Below, one piece after another: positions 43,749-53,573 of a DNA stretch of 64,000 bases. The position numbers were made by a program, and so were the translations under genes. This stretch comes from JALHSW01 sp963720675 (GTDB taxonomy: Bacteria; Actinomycetota; Acidimicrobiia; IMCC26256; PALSA-555): positions 372,001-436,000 of the forward strand of contig CAVRGH010000010.1 in the NCBI GenBank assembly GCA_963720675.1. Direction: 5' to 3'. Under the pieces are notes generated by a model. That model had not been told where the DNA came from, made no database searches, and worked only from the letters and a program-made list of their open reading frames with translations. The stretch's first letter is position 1; the number at the start of each line of letters is the position of its first letter.

Positions 43749-45737
43749 GTGGCCACGACCGACGTCGAGCAGCGCGGCATCAACGTGATCCGCGGCCTCG
43801 CCATGGACGCGGTGCAGCAGGCGAACTCGGGGCACCCGGGCACCCCGATGGCACTTGCCCCGCTCGCCCACGTGCTGTTCACGCGCGTCATGCAGTACGA
43901 CGCCGGCGCCGCCGACTGGCCGGACCGCGACCGCTTCGTGCTCTCCGCCGGCCACGCGTCGATGCTCCTGTACTCGATGCTCTACCTCACCGGGTTCGGG
44001 CTCGAGCTCGACGACCTGCGCGCGTTCCGCCAGTGGGGCTCGCGCACTCCGGGGCATCCGGAGTACGGCCACACCACCGGCGTCGAGGTCACGACCGGTC
44101 CCCTCGGTCAGGGCTTCGCCAACGGGGTGGGCATCGCGCTCGCCGAGGCGAACCTCCGCGCGCGGTTCGGCGCCGAGGTCTCCGACCACCATGTGTTCGC
44201 GATCGCCGGCGACGGTTGCATGGAGGAGGGGGTCAGCCACGAAGCCGCGTCCCTCGCGGGCCACCTCGGGCTCGGGCGCCTCGTCTACGTCTACGACGAC
44301 AACCACATCACGATCGACGGCCCGACCGAGCTGGCGTTCACCGACGACGCGCGCAAGCGCTTCGAGGGCTACGGCTGGCACGTCGTGCACCTCGGTGAGG
44401 TCGCCAACGACCTCGACGCCATCGAGGCCGGCCTGCGCGGAGGGATCGCTGAGGACTCACGCCCGTCATTGGTCGTGCTGCGCAGCCATATCGGCTGGCC
44501 GTCGCCGAAGTACACCGACACGGCGCACGCGCACGGCAACCCACTCGGCGACGACGAGATCCGCGCCGTCAAGGAGATCCTCGGGATGCCACCGGACGAG
44601 ACCTTCTGGGTGCCCGACGACGTTCTCGAGTTCTACCGTGCCGCCGGCATCGCGGGTCGACCGCAACGCGAGGCATGGGAGTCGCGGCACGCCGCGCTCC
44701 GGAGCGGCGAGTCCGACCTCGCGGCCCAGTACGACGCGTGCCTCGAGCAGCGGGGACTCGCCGGCTGGGAAGCGAAGCTCCCGACCTGGGAGCCCGGCGA
44801 GGACGTCGCGACCCGCGCCGCGTGCTCGAAGGTGCTCGAGGCGATCGTCGACGTCGTGCCCGGGATCGTCTCGGGCGGGGCCGACCTGACCGGGAACACC
44901 GGCACCGAGCTCGCCGGATCCCCCGTCATCGCGACCCACGAGTTCGGTGGTCGCCAGATCCACTGGGGCGTCCGCGAGCACGGGATGGGCGCGGTGATGA
45001 ACGGCATGGCCGTCAGCGCGACGCTCCCCGTCGGCGGCACGTTCTTCGTGTTCTCCGACTACATGCGCGCGACACCGCGGCTCGCCGCGCTCTCGCACTA
45101 CAAGACCGCGTTCGTGTGGTCCCACGACTCGGTCGGGGTGGGCGAGGACGGCCCCACGCACCAGCCGATCGAGCAGCTGGCCTCGCTCCGCGCGATGCCG
45201 GGACTCCGCCTCATCCGCAGTGCGGACGCCAACGAGGTCGCCCAGGCCTGGCGCATCCACATCGACGGCACCGGGCCGACGGCGATCATCCTCACGCGCC
45301 AGAAGGTGCCGGTGCTCGAAGGCACGGCCGAGCGCGCGCCCGAGGGCGTCCCCAAGGGCGCGTACGTGCTCGTCGACGAGAACGACGGCCTCGACCTCGT
45401 GCTGCTCGGCACGGGCTCCGAGGTCCACCTCTGCGTCGACGCGCGGACCGCACTCGCGGCGGAGGGTCTGTCGGTGCGGGTCGTGTCGATGCCGTCGTGG
45501 GATCTCTTCGAAGCCCAGCCCGACGAGTACCGCGACGCCGTGCTGCCGCCCGGGGTCCCGACGCTCGCCGTCGAGGCAGGGGTCTCGTTCGGGTGGGACC
45601 GCTACGCCGACGACACCGTGTCGATCGATCGGTTCGGTGCGTCCGCGCCGGGCCCCACCGTGTTCGCCGAGCTGGGGTTCACGCCCGAGCACGTCGCCCA
45701 GCGCGCGCGTGAGCTGCTCGCGCTCGAGTCCGTGTGA
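43749..45737 (+). CDS. tkt: transketolase
   Basis: A 662-residue TPP enzyme of the pentose phosphate pathway. [13 protein letters not shown] and [17 protein letters not shown] are N-terminal signature stretches, [13 protein letters not shown] marks the TPP/Mg site, and the C-terminal transketolase domain has [16 protein letters not shown] and the substrate-binding RSADANEVA. Start GTG 43749. It is followed at 32 bases by transaldolase with its own ribosome site, and further downstream by 6-phosphogluconolactonase, so the non-oxidative and oxidative branches lie together. Confidence 0.95.
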   Translation: MATTDVEQRGINVIRGLAMDAVQQANSGHPGTPMALAPLAHVLFTRVMQYDAGAADWPDRDRFVLSAGHASMLLYSMLYLTGFGLELDDLRAFRQWGSRTPGHPEYGHTTGVEVTTGPLGQGFANGVGIALAEANLRARFGAEVSDHHVFAIAGDGCMEEGVSHEAASLAGHLGLGRLVYVYDDNHITIDGPTELAFTDDARKRFEGYGWHVVHLGEVANDLDAIEAGLRGGIAEDSRPSLVVLRSHIGWPSPKYTDTAHAHGNPLGDDEIRAVKEILGMPPDETFWVPDDVLEFYRAAGIAGRPQREAWESRHAALRSGESDLAAQYDACLEQRGLAGWEAKLPTWEPGEDVATRAACSKVLEAIVDVVPGIVSGGADLTGNTGTELAGSPVIATHEFGGRQIHWGVREHGMGAVMNGMAVSATLPVGGTFFVFSDYMRATPRLAALSHYKTAFVWSHDSVGVGEDGPTHQPIEQLASLRAMPGLRLIRSADANEVAQAWRIHIDGTGPTAIILTRQKVPVLEGTAERAPEGVPKGAYVLVDENDGLDLVLLGTGSEVHLCVDARTALAAEGLSVRVVSMPSWDLFEAQPDEYRDAVLPPGVPTLAVEAGVSFGWDRYADDTVSIDRFGASAPGPTVFAELGFTPEHVAQRARELLALESV

Positions 45738-45768
45738 TCCTCGCCCGAAGCAACCGGAGGGAACCGCA

Positions 45769-46860
45769 ATGAGTGACATCGCCCGCCTCAACGACTTCGG
45801 TCAGAGCCCGTGGTACGACAACCTCGCGCGGTCCCTGCTCACGGGTGGGGGCCTGCAGCAGCTGATCACCGACGACGGGATCCGGGGGGTCACGTCGAAC
45901 CCGACGATCTTCGAGAAGGCGATGGCCGCCGGCGAGGGCTACGACGAGCAGCTCGCCGCGTGCGCGAAGGAGGGACTCTCGATCGAGGACTCGTACTGGC
46001 GCCTCGTCGTCGACGACGTCGGGCACGCCGCCGACCTCCTGCTCCCGGTGCACGAGGCGAGCGGCGGTGCCGACGGCTTCGTCTCGGTCGAGGTGTCCCC
46101 CGACCTCGCGCACGACACCGACGGGACGATCGCCCAGGCCCAGAGCCTGTTCGAACGGCTCGGCCGCAAGAACGTGATGATCAAGATCCCTGCCACGCTG
46201 GAAGGACTCCCGGCGATCGAGGCGAACATCGCCGCGGGCATCAACACGAACGTCACGCTGATCTTCTCGTTGGCGCGCCACGACAAGGTGATCGACGCGT
46301 ACCTCGCGGGGCTCGAGACGTTCGTGGCCGGCGGTGGCGACCCGTCGACCATCTCGTCGGTCGCGTCGTTCTTCGTGAGCCGCGTCGACACCGAGACCGA
46401 TCGCCGCCTCCCGGACGACAGTCCGATCCGCGGGAAGGCCGCGGTCGCGAACGCGAAGCTCGCGTACCGACTCTTTGCGAAGCGCTTCTCCGGCAAGCAG
46501 TGGGACGCCCTCGCCGCGAAGGGCGCGCGGTTGCAGCGGCCGCTGTGGGCGTCGACGTCGACGAAGAACCCCGCCTACTCGCCGACGATGTACGTCGATG
46601 ACTTGATCGGGCCGCACACGGTGAACACGCTCGCGCCCGCGTCGATCGAGGCGCTCCAGAAGGGCGACGCCAACCTGCGCGCCGACACGGTCACCGAGGA
46701 CGTGGGGGACGCGGACCAGGCGATGGCCGCGCTGGCGGCCGCGGGCGTCGACTTCGACGACGTGACGCTGACGCTGGAGAACGAAGGGGTCGCGTCGTTC
46801 GCCGCGAGCTTCCACGACGCGTTCGCGACCCTCGAGAAGCGCCGCGCCGAGGTGACCTGA
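45769..46860 (+). CDS. tal: transaldolase
   Basis: A 363-residue TIM-barrel enzyme of the large (class 2, actinobacterial) transaldolase type. The Schiff-base Lys139 is in NVMIKIPATLEG. Other features are RGVTSNPTIFEKAM, INTNVTLIFSLARH and RPLWASTSTKNPAYSPTMYVDDLIG. CGGAGGG precedes ATG 45769 at a good distance. Transcribed with tkt. It converges with the unknown gene at 46879, with only 18 bases between the stops. Confidence 0.95.
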   Translation: MSDIARLNDFGQSPWYDNLARSLLTGGGLQQLITDDGIRGVTSNPTIFEKAMAAGEGYDEQLAACAKEGLSIEDSYWRLVVDDVGHAADLLLPVHEASGGADGFVSVEVSPDLAHDTDGTIAQAQSLFERLGRKNVMIKIPATLEGLPAIEANIAAGINTNVTLIFSLARHDKVIDAYLAGLETFVAGGGDPSTISSVASFFVSRVDTETDRRLPDDSPIRGKAAVANAKLAYRLFAKRFSGKQWDALAAKGARLQRPLWASTSTKNPAYSPTMYVDDLIGPHTVNTLAPASIEALQKGDANLRADTVTEDVGDADQAMAALAAAGVDFDDVTLTLENEGVASFAASFHDAFATLEKRRAEVT

Positions 46861-46878
46861 CTCGAGCCGCTTTGGCCC

Positions 46879-47352
46879 TCAGCGTTTGGGTAGATAGCTC
46901 TTGTCGCGTGTGATCCACTGCCACTCCCAGAACGGGTCCGAGTAGCCGAGCGCGCGCAGGCCCTGGATCGCGAACGCGATGAGGCCGGTTGGCGACTCAT
47001 CGGCGGGGTGCACCTCGTACGCCTCGGGCCCCGCGACCCCCGGGAGCACGATGCCCGCCGCCGCGAGCTTCTCGGCTGCTTCGCCCGGCGTGTGGTTCCG
47101 CGGCGCGACGAAGAGCACAGCCGGAGACTCCTTGCGACCGCCCTTGACGATCACGGCCCGCCAGATGATCGGGAGGTCCATCCGGACGGACAGCTGCGCC
47201 CGCCGCAGTCCGCTGTACCCGCCCATCCCGCCGCGCGAGTCGGTGGGGCGGAGCTCGAGTCCGTCGGGCCCCATCTTCTTGCCGAGCACGCGGTTGGTGA
47301 GCGCGTCGACCGCCTCGGCGGGGTCGTCGAGGAACAATCCGTCGTTCGCCAT
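46879..47352 (-). CDS. conserved-looking protein of unknown function
   Basis: A 157-residue soluble protein. No domain is recognised. Features: ALTNRVLGKKMGPDGLELRPTDSRGGMGGYSGLRR (broken here by Gly-rich turns), a core strand LPIIWRAVIVKGG, VLFVAPRNHTPGEAAEKLAAAG, and a C-terminal Trp-rich end (FWEWQWITRDKSYLPKR). The codon pattern and clear ribosome context at ATG 47352 support a real gene. It is 9 bases downstream of the glycosylase-like gene. Confidence 0.65.
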   Translation of the reverse strand: MANDGLFLDDPAEAVDALTNRVLGKKMGPDGLELRPTDSRGGMGGYSGLRRAQLSVRMDLPIIWRAVIVKGGRKESPAVLFVAPRNHTPGEAAEKLAAAGIVLPGVAGPEAYEVHPADESPTGLIAFAIQGLRALGYSDPFWEWQWITRDKSYLPKR

Positions 47353-47361
47353 GGGTCGAAG

Positions 47362-48120
47362 TTACGCCGCGAGTGACGCTGCCGCACGCAAATGCTCGGC
47401 GAGGTCCGCAACCGTGACGTGAGCGTTCACACCGCTCGGGTTGGGCATCACGTACGTCACGGCGCCACCGAGCCGACTCGCTTGCACGCCGGCCACGGCC
47501 CGACGATCGACGGCGGCGCGGTAGCCCGAGAGCCCGACGAAGCAGACGACGCGCGGGGTGAGCCACTGCACGAGGCGCTCGAGCCTCGCCGCCCCCACCC
47601 GGTACTCGTCCTGCGACAGCGCGTCGGCGCGTGCCGTCGCCCGCTTCACGAGATCGGTCATGCCGATGCCGTGCTCCAGCATCGCGTGGCGCGGATCGCG
47701 ATCACGCGTCACGATGCCCGCGGCGAGCGCGGCGGGCCAGAAGCGGTTGCCCGCGCGAGCGAACCCGACGCCCACGTCGGCGGAGTATTCGCTGGGGTTC
47801 AGCCCGCACAGCAGCACTTGCAGGTCGGGTCCGACGACGTCCGGCAAGGTGCGCGCCCTGGTCGTGTGCAGTCGGATCACGCCGTCGGCATCGGGTGCGG
47901 GTCTCCGTCCGACGACGTCGAAGCCGGCACCGTCCAGGACGTCCGCCAGCGCGTACGGGGCCCAGGTCGCGATGCCGGGCCGCACGGTCAGATCGGCCCG
48001 CGCCCCGGGCCCGAGCTCCTGGTGGAGCTCCATCAGCGCCCAGGGCAGCGCCGAGCGCACGACCCGGAACCGGCGAGCCGGGTCCCCCGCGACGTCCACC
48101 GTGACCGCCGTCCGCTCCAC
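47362..48120 (-). CDS. mug: Mug/TDG-type uracil/thymine DNA glycosylase with an extra N-terminal domain
   Basis: A 252-residue protein. The C-terminal 170 residues are a uracil-DNA-glycosylase fold of the Mug group: LLCGLNPSEYSADVGVGFARAGNRFWPA (the active-site GLNPS with Asn), MTDLVKRATARADAL, and MPNPSGVNAHVT near the end. The first 85 residues (DPARRFRVVRSALPWALMELHQ, then YALADVLDGAGFDVVGRR) resemble the end of a methyltransferase-like fold and are not part of ordinary Mug. GTG 48120 is preferred; longer reading overlaps the divergent pgl start. Acts in base excision repair. Confidence 0.82.
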   Translation of the reverse strand: MERTAVTVDVAGDPARRFRVVRSALPWALMELHQELGPGARADLTVRPGIATWAPYALADVLDGAGFDVVGRRPAPDADGVIRLHTTRARTLPDVVGPDLQVLLCGLNPSEYSADVGVGFARAGNRFWPAALAAGIVTRDRDPRHAMLEHGIGMTDLVKRATARADALSQDEYRVGAARLERLVQWLTPRVVCFVGLSGYRAAVDRRAVAGVQASRLGGAVTYVMPNPSGVNAHVTVADLAEHLRAAASLAA

Positions 48121-48199
48121 GCTCGTATCATCGCCCCCATGTCGCACGAGTACGAGCCGGATCGCCACCAGCCTGATCGGTCGAAGGCGGGTGCGCACG

Positions 48200-48845
48200 A
48201 TGTTCGGTGACGTCCGCCTGGTCCGTCATGTGCCCCAGGCCTTCGCGGCGCTGGTCGCCGAGGAGGCGCCGGCCTCCATCGCGCTCTCCGGCGGCGGCAC
48301 TGCTCGCGAGTGCTATGAGCTGCTCGCGACTGCCGACGTCGACTGGACGCGGGTCGACGTCTGGTTCGGTGACGAACGGTGGCTGCCCGTCCACGATCCC
48401 GAGTCGAACGAGGGCATGGCCCGGGTGACGTTCCTCGACGAGGTCGAACCGCACGCGATCCATCCGATGTACGACGCCGACGCGACCATCGACGAGGCCG
48501 CGATCGCCTACGACGCCGCGTTGCGGGCCGCGCCACCCCTCGAGCTCGTGCACCTCGGCCTCGGCCCTGACGGGCACACGGCGTCGCTCTTCCCCGGCTC
48601 TGCGCCGCTCGACGAGACCGATCGCTGGGTCGTGCCCAACGGCGACGACCTCCATCCCCACCCGCGCCTCACCTTCACGTTCCCGGCCCTTGCCGCGACT
48701 CGGCTCGTGGTCGTCACCGTCGCGGGCGCATCGAAGCAGGATGCGTTCGCGCGCATCCGAGCGGGGGAGGACCTGCCGGCGGGTCGCGTCGCGCGCCGAG
48801 CGCGTCCTGTGGCTCGTGGACGAAGCCGCCTCCGGCGCGACGTAG
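48200..48845 (+). CDS. pgl: 6-phosphogluconolactonase, C-terminus frameshifted near 48790
   Basis: About 215 residues. The N-terminal half has SIALSGGGTARECYELL (the phosphate-binding loop) and VDVWFGDERWLPVHDPESNEGMAR; then LVHLGLGPDGHTASLFPGS, the classic PGL signature with catalytic His. After FARIRAGEDLPAGRVA the frame turns Arg-rich, while the adjacent frame continues AERVLWLVDEAASGAT and stops at TAG 48843-48845. One base is therefore missing or extra near 48786-48795. It hydrolyses 6-phosphogluconolactone in the oxidative pentose phosphate pathway. Confidence 0.85.
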
Positions 48846-48900
48846 TCTCCGTGCCATGCACCGTCCGTCGGCCCCAGGCCCGACCGGTCCCGGATCCGAG

Positions 48901-51275
48901 GTGACCGGCAACCGCGAGACGCCCGCGAGCTGGTCCACGTCCCGATCGAAGAGCTCGTCGCGGCCGCCGGCCGTCTCCGCGACCTCGGGCACGGCTCCCG
49001 GGTCACGTACTCACCGAAGGTGTTCGTCCCGCTCACGATGCTCTGCCGCGACCGTTGCGGCTACTGCACGTTCGCGAAGCCGCCCGCGCGGCTCGAGCAC
49101 GCGTACCTCTCGATCGAGGAAGTGCTCGCGATCGCGCGGCACGGCGCGGCGATGGGGTGCCACGAGGCGCTCTTCACCCTCGGCGAAGCACCCGAGGATC
49201 GTTACCCGGACGCGGCGGCATGGCTCGCTGCGCACGGGTACGCCTCGACCGTCGCGTACGTCGAAGCCGCCGCACGGGCGGTCCTCACTGAGACGGGCCT
49301 CCTCCCCCACGCGAACGCCGGTGCGCTGTCACGAGCGGAGCTCGAGCAGCTCCGCTCCGTCAGCCCGTCCCAGGGGATGATGATCGAGACGCTCGCGGCT
49401 CGGCTCGGCGAACCGGGCGGCCCGCACCACGGGGCGCCCGACAAGACGCCCGCACGGCGCCTCGCGACCCTCGAGGCCGCCGGGGCGGCGCGCGTCCCGT
49501 TCACGACCGGGATCCTCGTCGGCATCGGCGAGACACGCGACGAGCGGATCGACGCCCTCCTCGCCATCGCGGCGAGCCACCAGCGGCACGGTCACGTGCA
49601 GGAGGTGATCGTCCAGAACTTCCTCCCGAAGGCCGGCACTGCGATGCACCGGGCCGAGCCGTGTGATCCCGACGAGTTCCTCTGGACCGTCGCCGTCACC
49701 CGCCTGATCCTCGGGCCGTCGATGCACATCCAGGCCCCACCGAACCTCAGCGACGACCTCGGTGCGCTCCTCGCGGCGGGCATCGACGACTGGGGCGGCG
49801 TCTCGCCCGTCACCCCCGACCACGTGAACCCCGAGCGGCCCTGGCCGGCGCTCGACGTGCTCCGCGCCGCGACCGAGGACGCGGGCAAGGTGCTCGCCCC
49901 GCGGCTCACCGTCTACCCGGAGTACGTGCACGACCCGGACACCTGGCTCCACGCGGACGTGCGCACTGCCGTGCTCGCGGCGTCCGACTCGGAGGGACTC
50001 GCTCGCGACGACCAGTGGCTGTCGGGTGGCGAGGCGCACCCCCCGAGACTGCTCCCGCCCGTCACGCCCGCCCGCGCCGGTGACGCGGTCGGCGCGGTGC
50101 TCGATGGCGTGCTCGCCGGCGAAGAGGTCGGGCTCGACGAGATCGTCACCCTGCTCGGCGCACGGGGCCCGGAGGTCTCGCGGGTCGCCGAGGTCGCAGA
50201 CCAGCTGCGGCGCGACCTCTCCGGCGAGGTCGTGACCTTCGTGCGCAACCGCAACATCAACTACACGAACGTCTGCACGTTCAAGTGCAAGTTCTGTGCG
50301 TTCTCGAAGGGGCCGCTGTCGCTCAACCTTCGCGGCAACCCGTACCTGCTCGACCTCGAGGAGATCCAGCGGCGCGTCGTCGAAGCCGTCGACCACGGAG
50401 CCACCGAGGTCTGCCTGCAGGGCGGGATCCATCCCGACTTCGACGGCGACTACTACGTCACCGTCGCCCGGGCCGTGAAGGACGTCGCGCCCGGCGTCCA
50501 CCTCCACGGGTTCACCGCCCTCGAGGTGACCGAGGGGGCGCGGCGGCTCGGTGTCCCGCTGCGCGACTATCTGCGCACGCTCAAGGATGCCGGCCTCTCG
50601 ACCTTGCCCGGCACCGCCGCCGAGGTCCTCGACGACGAGGTGCGGGCGATCATCTGCCCCGACAAGGTCACGACCGACGAGTGGCTCGAAGCACATCGGC
50701 TCGCGCACGAGGTCGGGCTCCGCTCGAACGTGACGATCATGTTCGGCACCGTCGAGCGACCCGTGCACGTCGCCCGGCACCTGCTGCGCACGCGCGAGCT
50801 CCAGAAGATCACGGGCGGCTTCACCGAGTTCGTGCCCCTCCCCTTCGTGCACATGGCCACGCCGCTGTCGCTCCAGGGGCGCTCCCGCCACGGCCCGACC
50901 TTCCGCGAGGTCCTCCTCATGCACGCGGTCGGGCGGATCGCCTACCGCGGTCAGATCGACAACATCCAGGCCTCGTGGGTCAAGGTCGGGGTCGACGGCG
51001 CCCGCCAGCTGCTGCTCGCCGGGTGCAACGACCTCGGGGGCACGCTGATGGACGAGAACATCTCCCGCGCCGCCGGGGCGGACCACGGCCAGGAGCTCGA
51101 CGAGGACGACTTCCGGGGGATCGCGACTGCGGCCGGACGGCCGCTCGAGCAACGCACGACGCTGTACGGGCGCGTGTCGACCGTCGGTCGGCGTCTCCGG
51201 CCTCACGGGCAGCCACTCGGTGCCGAGGTGGACGACGTGCCCGTCACCATCACCACCCCGACTCCGGTCTCATGA
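48901..51275 (+). CDS. fbiC: FO synthase (fused CofG-CofH), N-terminus frameshifted near 48925
   Basis: About 790 residues, bifunctional radical-SAM enzyme that condenses a tyrosine-derived moiety with 5-amino-6-ribitylaminouracil to make FO, the chromophore of coenzyme F420. The N-terminal CofG half has LCRDRCGYCTFAK and the C-terminal CofH half has NVCTFKCKFCAFSK, both CxxxCxxC cluster motifs. The downstream frame can be followed back to RDARELVHVPIEELVAAAG, but that frame has no start and meets the pgl TAG. A plausible start (GTG 48901 or ATG 48856) is one frame over, implying an indel at about 48920-48930. Confidence 0.9.
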
Positions 51276-51301
51276 GCACGTCGCCCAAGGAGGCCGCCAC
51301 C

Positions 51302-52282
51302 GTGGACGTCATCGGGATCGGCAACGCGCTGGTCGACGTGCTGAGTCACGAGCCGGAAGCGTTCATCGAACGCCACGCCCTGGCCAAGGGCGGGATGGAT
51401 CTCATCGACGCAGAGCGGTCCGAGATGCTGTACGCGTCGATGGGACCGGGGACCGAGGTGTCCGGTGGGTCCGCGGCGAACACCATGGCCGGCATCGCGT
51501 CGTTCGGAGGCGCGGCCTCGTTCGTCGGGCTGGTGCGCGACGACCAGCTCGGGAGCGTGTTCGCCCACGACATCCGCGCCGCCGGCGTCACGTTCGACAC
51601 GCCCGCGGCCACGACCGGCGCCTCGACCGGCCGCTGCCTGATCGTGGTCACGCCGGATGCGGAGCGCACGCTCAACACGTACCTCGGCGCGGCCGCGCAG
51701 CTGGGACCCGACGATGTCGACCCGGCCGCGATCGCCGGCGCACAGATCACCTACCTCGAGGGCTACCTGTTCGACCAACCGCCGGCCAAGCAGGCGTTCC
51801 GCCACGCAGCGAAGCTCGCCCATGGCGCGGGACGGAGGGTCGCGCTCAACCTGTCCGACGGGTTCTGCGTCGAGCGCCACCGCGAGGACTTCATCGCCCT
51901 GGTCGCCGATCAGGTCGACCTGCTCTTCGCGAACGAGAACGAGATCTGCACCCTGTACGAGGTCGACGACTTCGACGACGCGCTCCAGAACGTCCTGCAC
52001 CACTGCGAGCTCGCCGCGCTGACGCGCAGCGAGAAGGGATCGGTCGTCGTCCACGCCGACGACGTGCACGTCGTCGATGCCCATCCGGCTCCCGGGGGCG
52101 TCGTGGACACGACCGGGGCCGGCGACCTCTACGCGGCGGGGTTCCTCTACGGTTTCACCCATGGGTACGACCTCGGCCGCTGCGGACGCCTCGGATCGCT
52201 CGCGGCCGCGGAGGTGATCTCCCACATCGGCGCCCGCTCCGAGGCCTCGCTCGCCACGCTGGCCGAATCCCTGCTCTCGTGA
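51302..52282 (+). CDS. PfkB-family carbohydrate kinase (adenosine-kinase-like)
   Basis: A 326-residue ribokinase-fold kinase. DVIGIGNALVDVLSH is the N-terminal strand, PGTEVSGGSAANTMAG the substrate site, and VVDTTGAGDLYAAGFLYGF the PfkB signature with the catalytic Asp. The N-terminal sequence most resembles adenosine kinase or related nucleoside kinases. GTG 51302 is preceded by AAGGAGG at 8 bases; ATG 51272, overlapping the FO synthase stop, is an alternative that adds 10 residues. Coupled (GTGA) to the LOG gene. Confidence 0.85.
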   Translation: MDVIGIGNALVDVLSHEPEAFIERHALAKGGMDLIDAERSEMLYASMGPGTEVSGGSAANTMAGIASFGGAASFVGLVRDDQLGSVFAHDIRAAGVTFDTPAATTGASTGRCLIVVTPDAERTLNTYLGAAAQLGPDDVDPAAIAGAQITYLEGYLFDQPPAKQAFRHAAKLAHGAGRRVALNLSDGFCVERHREDFIALVADQVDLLFANENEICTLYEVDDFDDALQNVLHHCELAALTRSEKGSVVVHADDVHVVDAHPAPGGVVDTTGAGDLYAAGFLYGFTHGYDLGRCGRLGSLAAAEVISHIGARSEASLATLAESLLS

Positions 52283-53322
52283 AGCTGCCCCGCTACCGGA
52301 CCGGGGACCCCGCACTCGATCGCTCCATCCAGGACCTGCTCGAGCAGGCGGAGACCACTGACGACGCCGACCTCGTGTTCGAGCTCGTGGTCTCGGCCCT
52401 CCGTCTCGCCCGCGACCACGCGGATCGCGGCGACCTGAAGATGGCGAACGCCGCGCTCAAGGAGATGCGGTACGCATTCCACGTCTTCGAGCCGTACCGC
52501 GACCAGCTGAAGGTCGCGATCTTCGGCTCCGCTCGCACACAACCCGACGATCCCCTGTATCACCAGGCTCGGAGGTTCGCCGCGGCGATCGCCGAGCGCG
52601 ACTGGATGGTGATCACGGGCGCCGGGCCCGGGATCATGGAGGCCGGCATCGAGGGTGCCGGCCCCGAGAACGCGTTCGGCGTCAGCATCCGATTGCCGTT
52701 CGAGGCAACGACGAGCGGCTTCATCGCGGACGACCCGAAGCTCATCAACTTCCGCTACTTCTTCACGCGGAAGCTCTCCTTCATCAAGGAAGCCGACGCG
52801 TTCGTGCTGCTCCCGGGCGGTTACGGAACGCTCGACGAGGCGTTCGAGCTCCTCACGCTCGTCCAGACGGGAAAGGCCCAGCCCGGACCGATCGTCCTGC
52901 TCGATGTGCCCGGCGGGACGTACTGGGAGACGTGGCGCGACTTCGTGCGCACGGAGCTCACCGCGCGTGGGTACACCGGCGAGCACGATCTCTGCCTCGT
53001 GAAGATCACCGACGACGTCGAGGTCGCGGTCGACGAGGTGCTCGGCTTCTTCTCGAACTACCACTCGCAGCGGTTCGTCGACGGTCGTCTCGTGCTGCGA
53101 GTGCACCGCGCGCCCGACGAGCAGGCGCTCGCGGTCCTCACCGAGGAGTTCGCGGACATCATCGCCCGGGGCGTCATCGAGCGAGTCGATGCCGCACCAG
53201 CCGAGGTGCGCGACGAGGATCACCTCGAGCTCGAGCGGGTCGCGCTCTGGTTCGATCGCCATGGCTGGCCCCGTCTGCGCGAGCTCATCGACCACCTCAA
53301 CGGCCGCGCCCCGCACCTCTGA
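52279..53322 (+). CDS. LOG-family protein (nucleoside monophosphate phosphoribohydrolase)
   Basis: A 347-residue protein with a LOG domain: VAIFGSARTQPDDPLYHQAR, TGAGPGIMEAGIEGAG and PGGYGTLDEAFELLTLVQTGK, the PGGxGTxxE motif. LOG enzymes release a base from nucleoside 5-monophosphates (cytokinin activation) and are often mislabelled lysine decarboxylases. The helical N-terminus (about 1-85) and the C-terminal 90 residues (IERVDAAPAEVRDEDHLE) are extensions beyond the usual 180-residue LOG protein, placing it in the long type II group. GTG 52279 overlaps the kinase stop. Confidence 0.85.
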   Translation: MKLPRYRTGDPALDRSIQDLLEQAETTDDADLVFELVVSALRLARDHADRGDLKMANAALKEMRYAFHVFEPYRDQLKVAIFGSARTQPDDPLYHQARRFAAAIAERDWMVITGAGPGIMEAGIEGAGPENAFGVSIRLPFEATTSGFIADDPKLINFRYFFTRKLSFIKEADAFVLLPGGYGTLDEAFELLTLVQTGKAQPGPIVLLDVPGGTYWETWRDFVRTELTARGYTGEHDLCLVKITDDVEVAVDEVLGFFSNYHSQRFVDGRLVLRVHRAPDEQALAVLTEEFADIIARGVIERVDAAPAEVRDEDHLELERVALWFDRHGWPRLRELIDHLNGRAPHL

Positions 53323-53375
53323 CCGTAGGTCGGCGCGCTGCGAGCCGTACATGGCGCGAATCCGGGAGCGCTCGG

Positions 53376-53573
53376 TCAGTCGTCGTTCGTGACCCCGCCG
53401 AGGGCGTGGATGGCCCGCTCGATCGCCCGGCGGGCCTTGAGGATCTGCTTCTCCTCCGCGGCGGCGCTCGCATCGCCGTCCTCGGCCGCGGCGCGCAGGC
53501 GGTCGTAGGCGAGGTCGCGCAGGCGCTCCTCGATCGAGGTGAGCTCGGCGAGCAGGTCGTCGATTCCGGTCAT
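53376..53573 (-). CDS. small charged coiled-coil protein
   Basis: A 65-residue, almost wholly helical protein (IDDLLAELTSIEERLRDLAYDRLR, then EEKQILKARRAIERAIHALGG). The heptad-like Leu/Ile spacing suggests a dimeric coiled coil. ATG 53573 overlaps the glcF stop (ATGA), so it is translated with the glycolate oxidase genes. No family recognised. Confidence 0.6.
   Translation of the reverse strand: MTGIDDLLAELTSIEERLRDLAYDRLRAAAEDGDASAAAEEKQILKARRAIERAIHALGGVTNDD

Noticed and set aside
52279..53322. Lysine decarboxylase
   Set aside because: The PGGxGTxxE motif marks the LOG phosphoribohydrolase family; no PLP-binding features are present.
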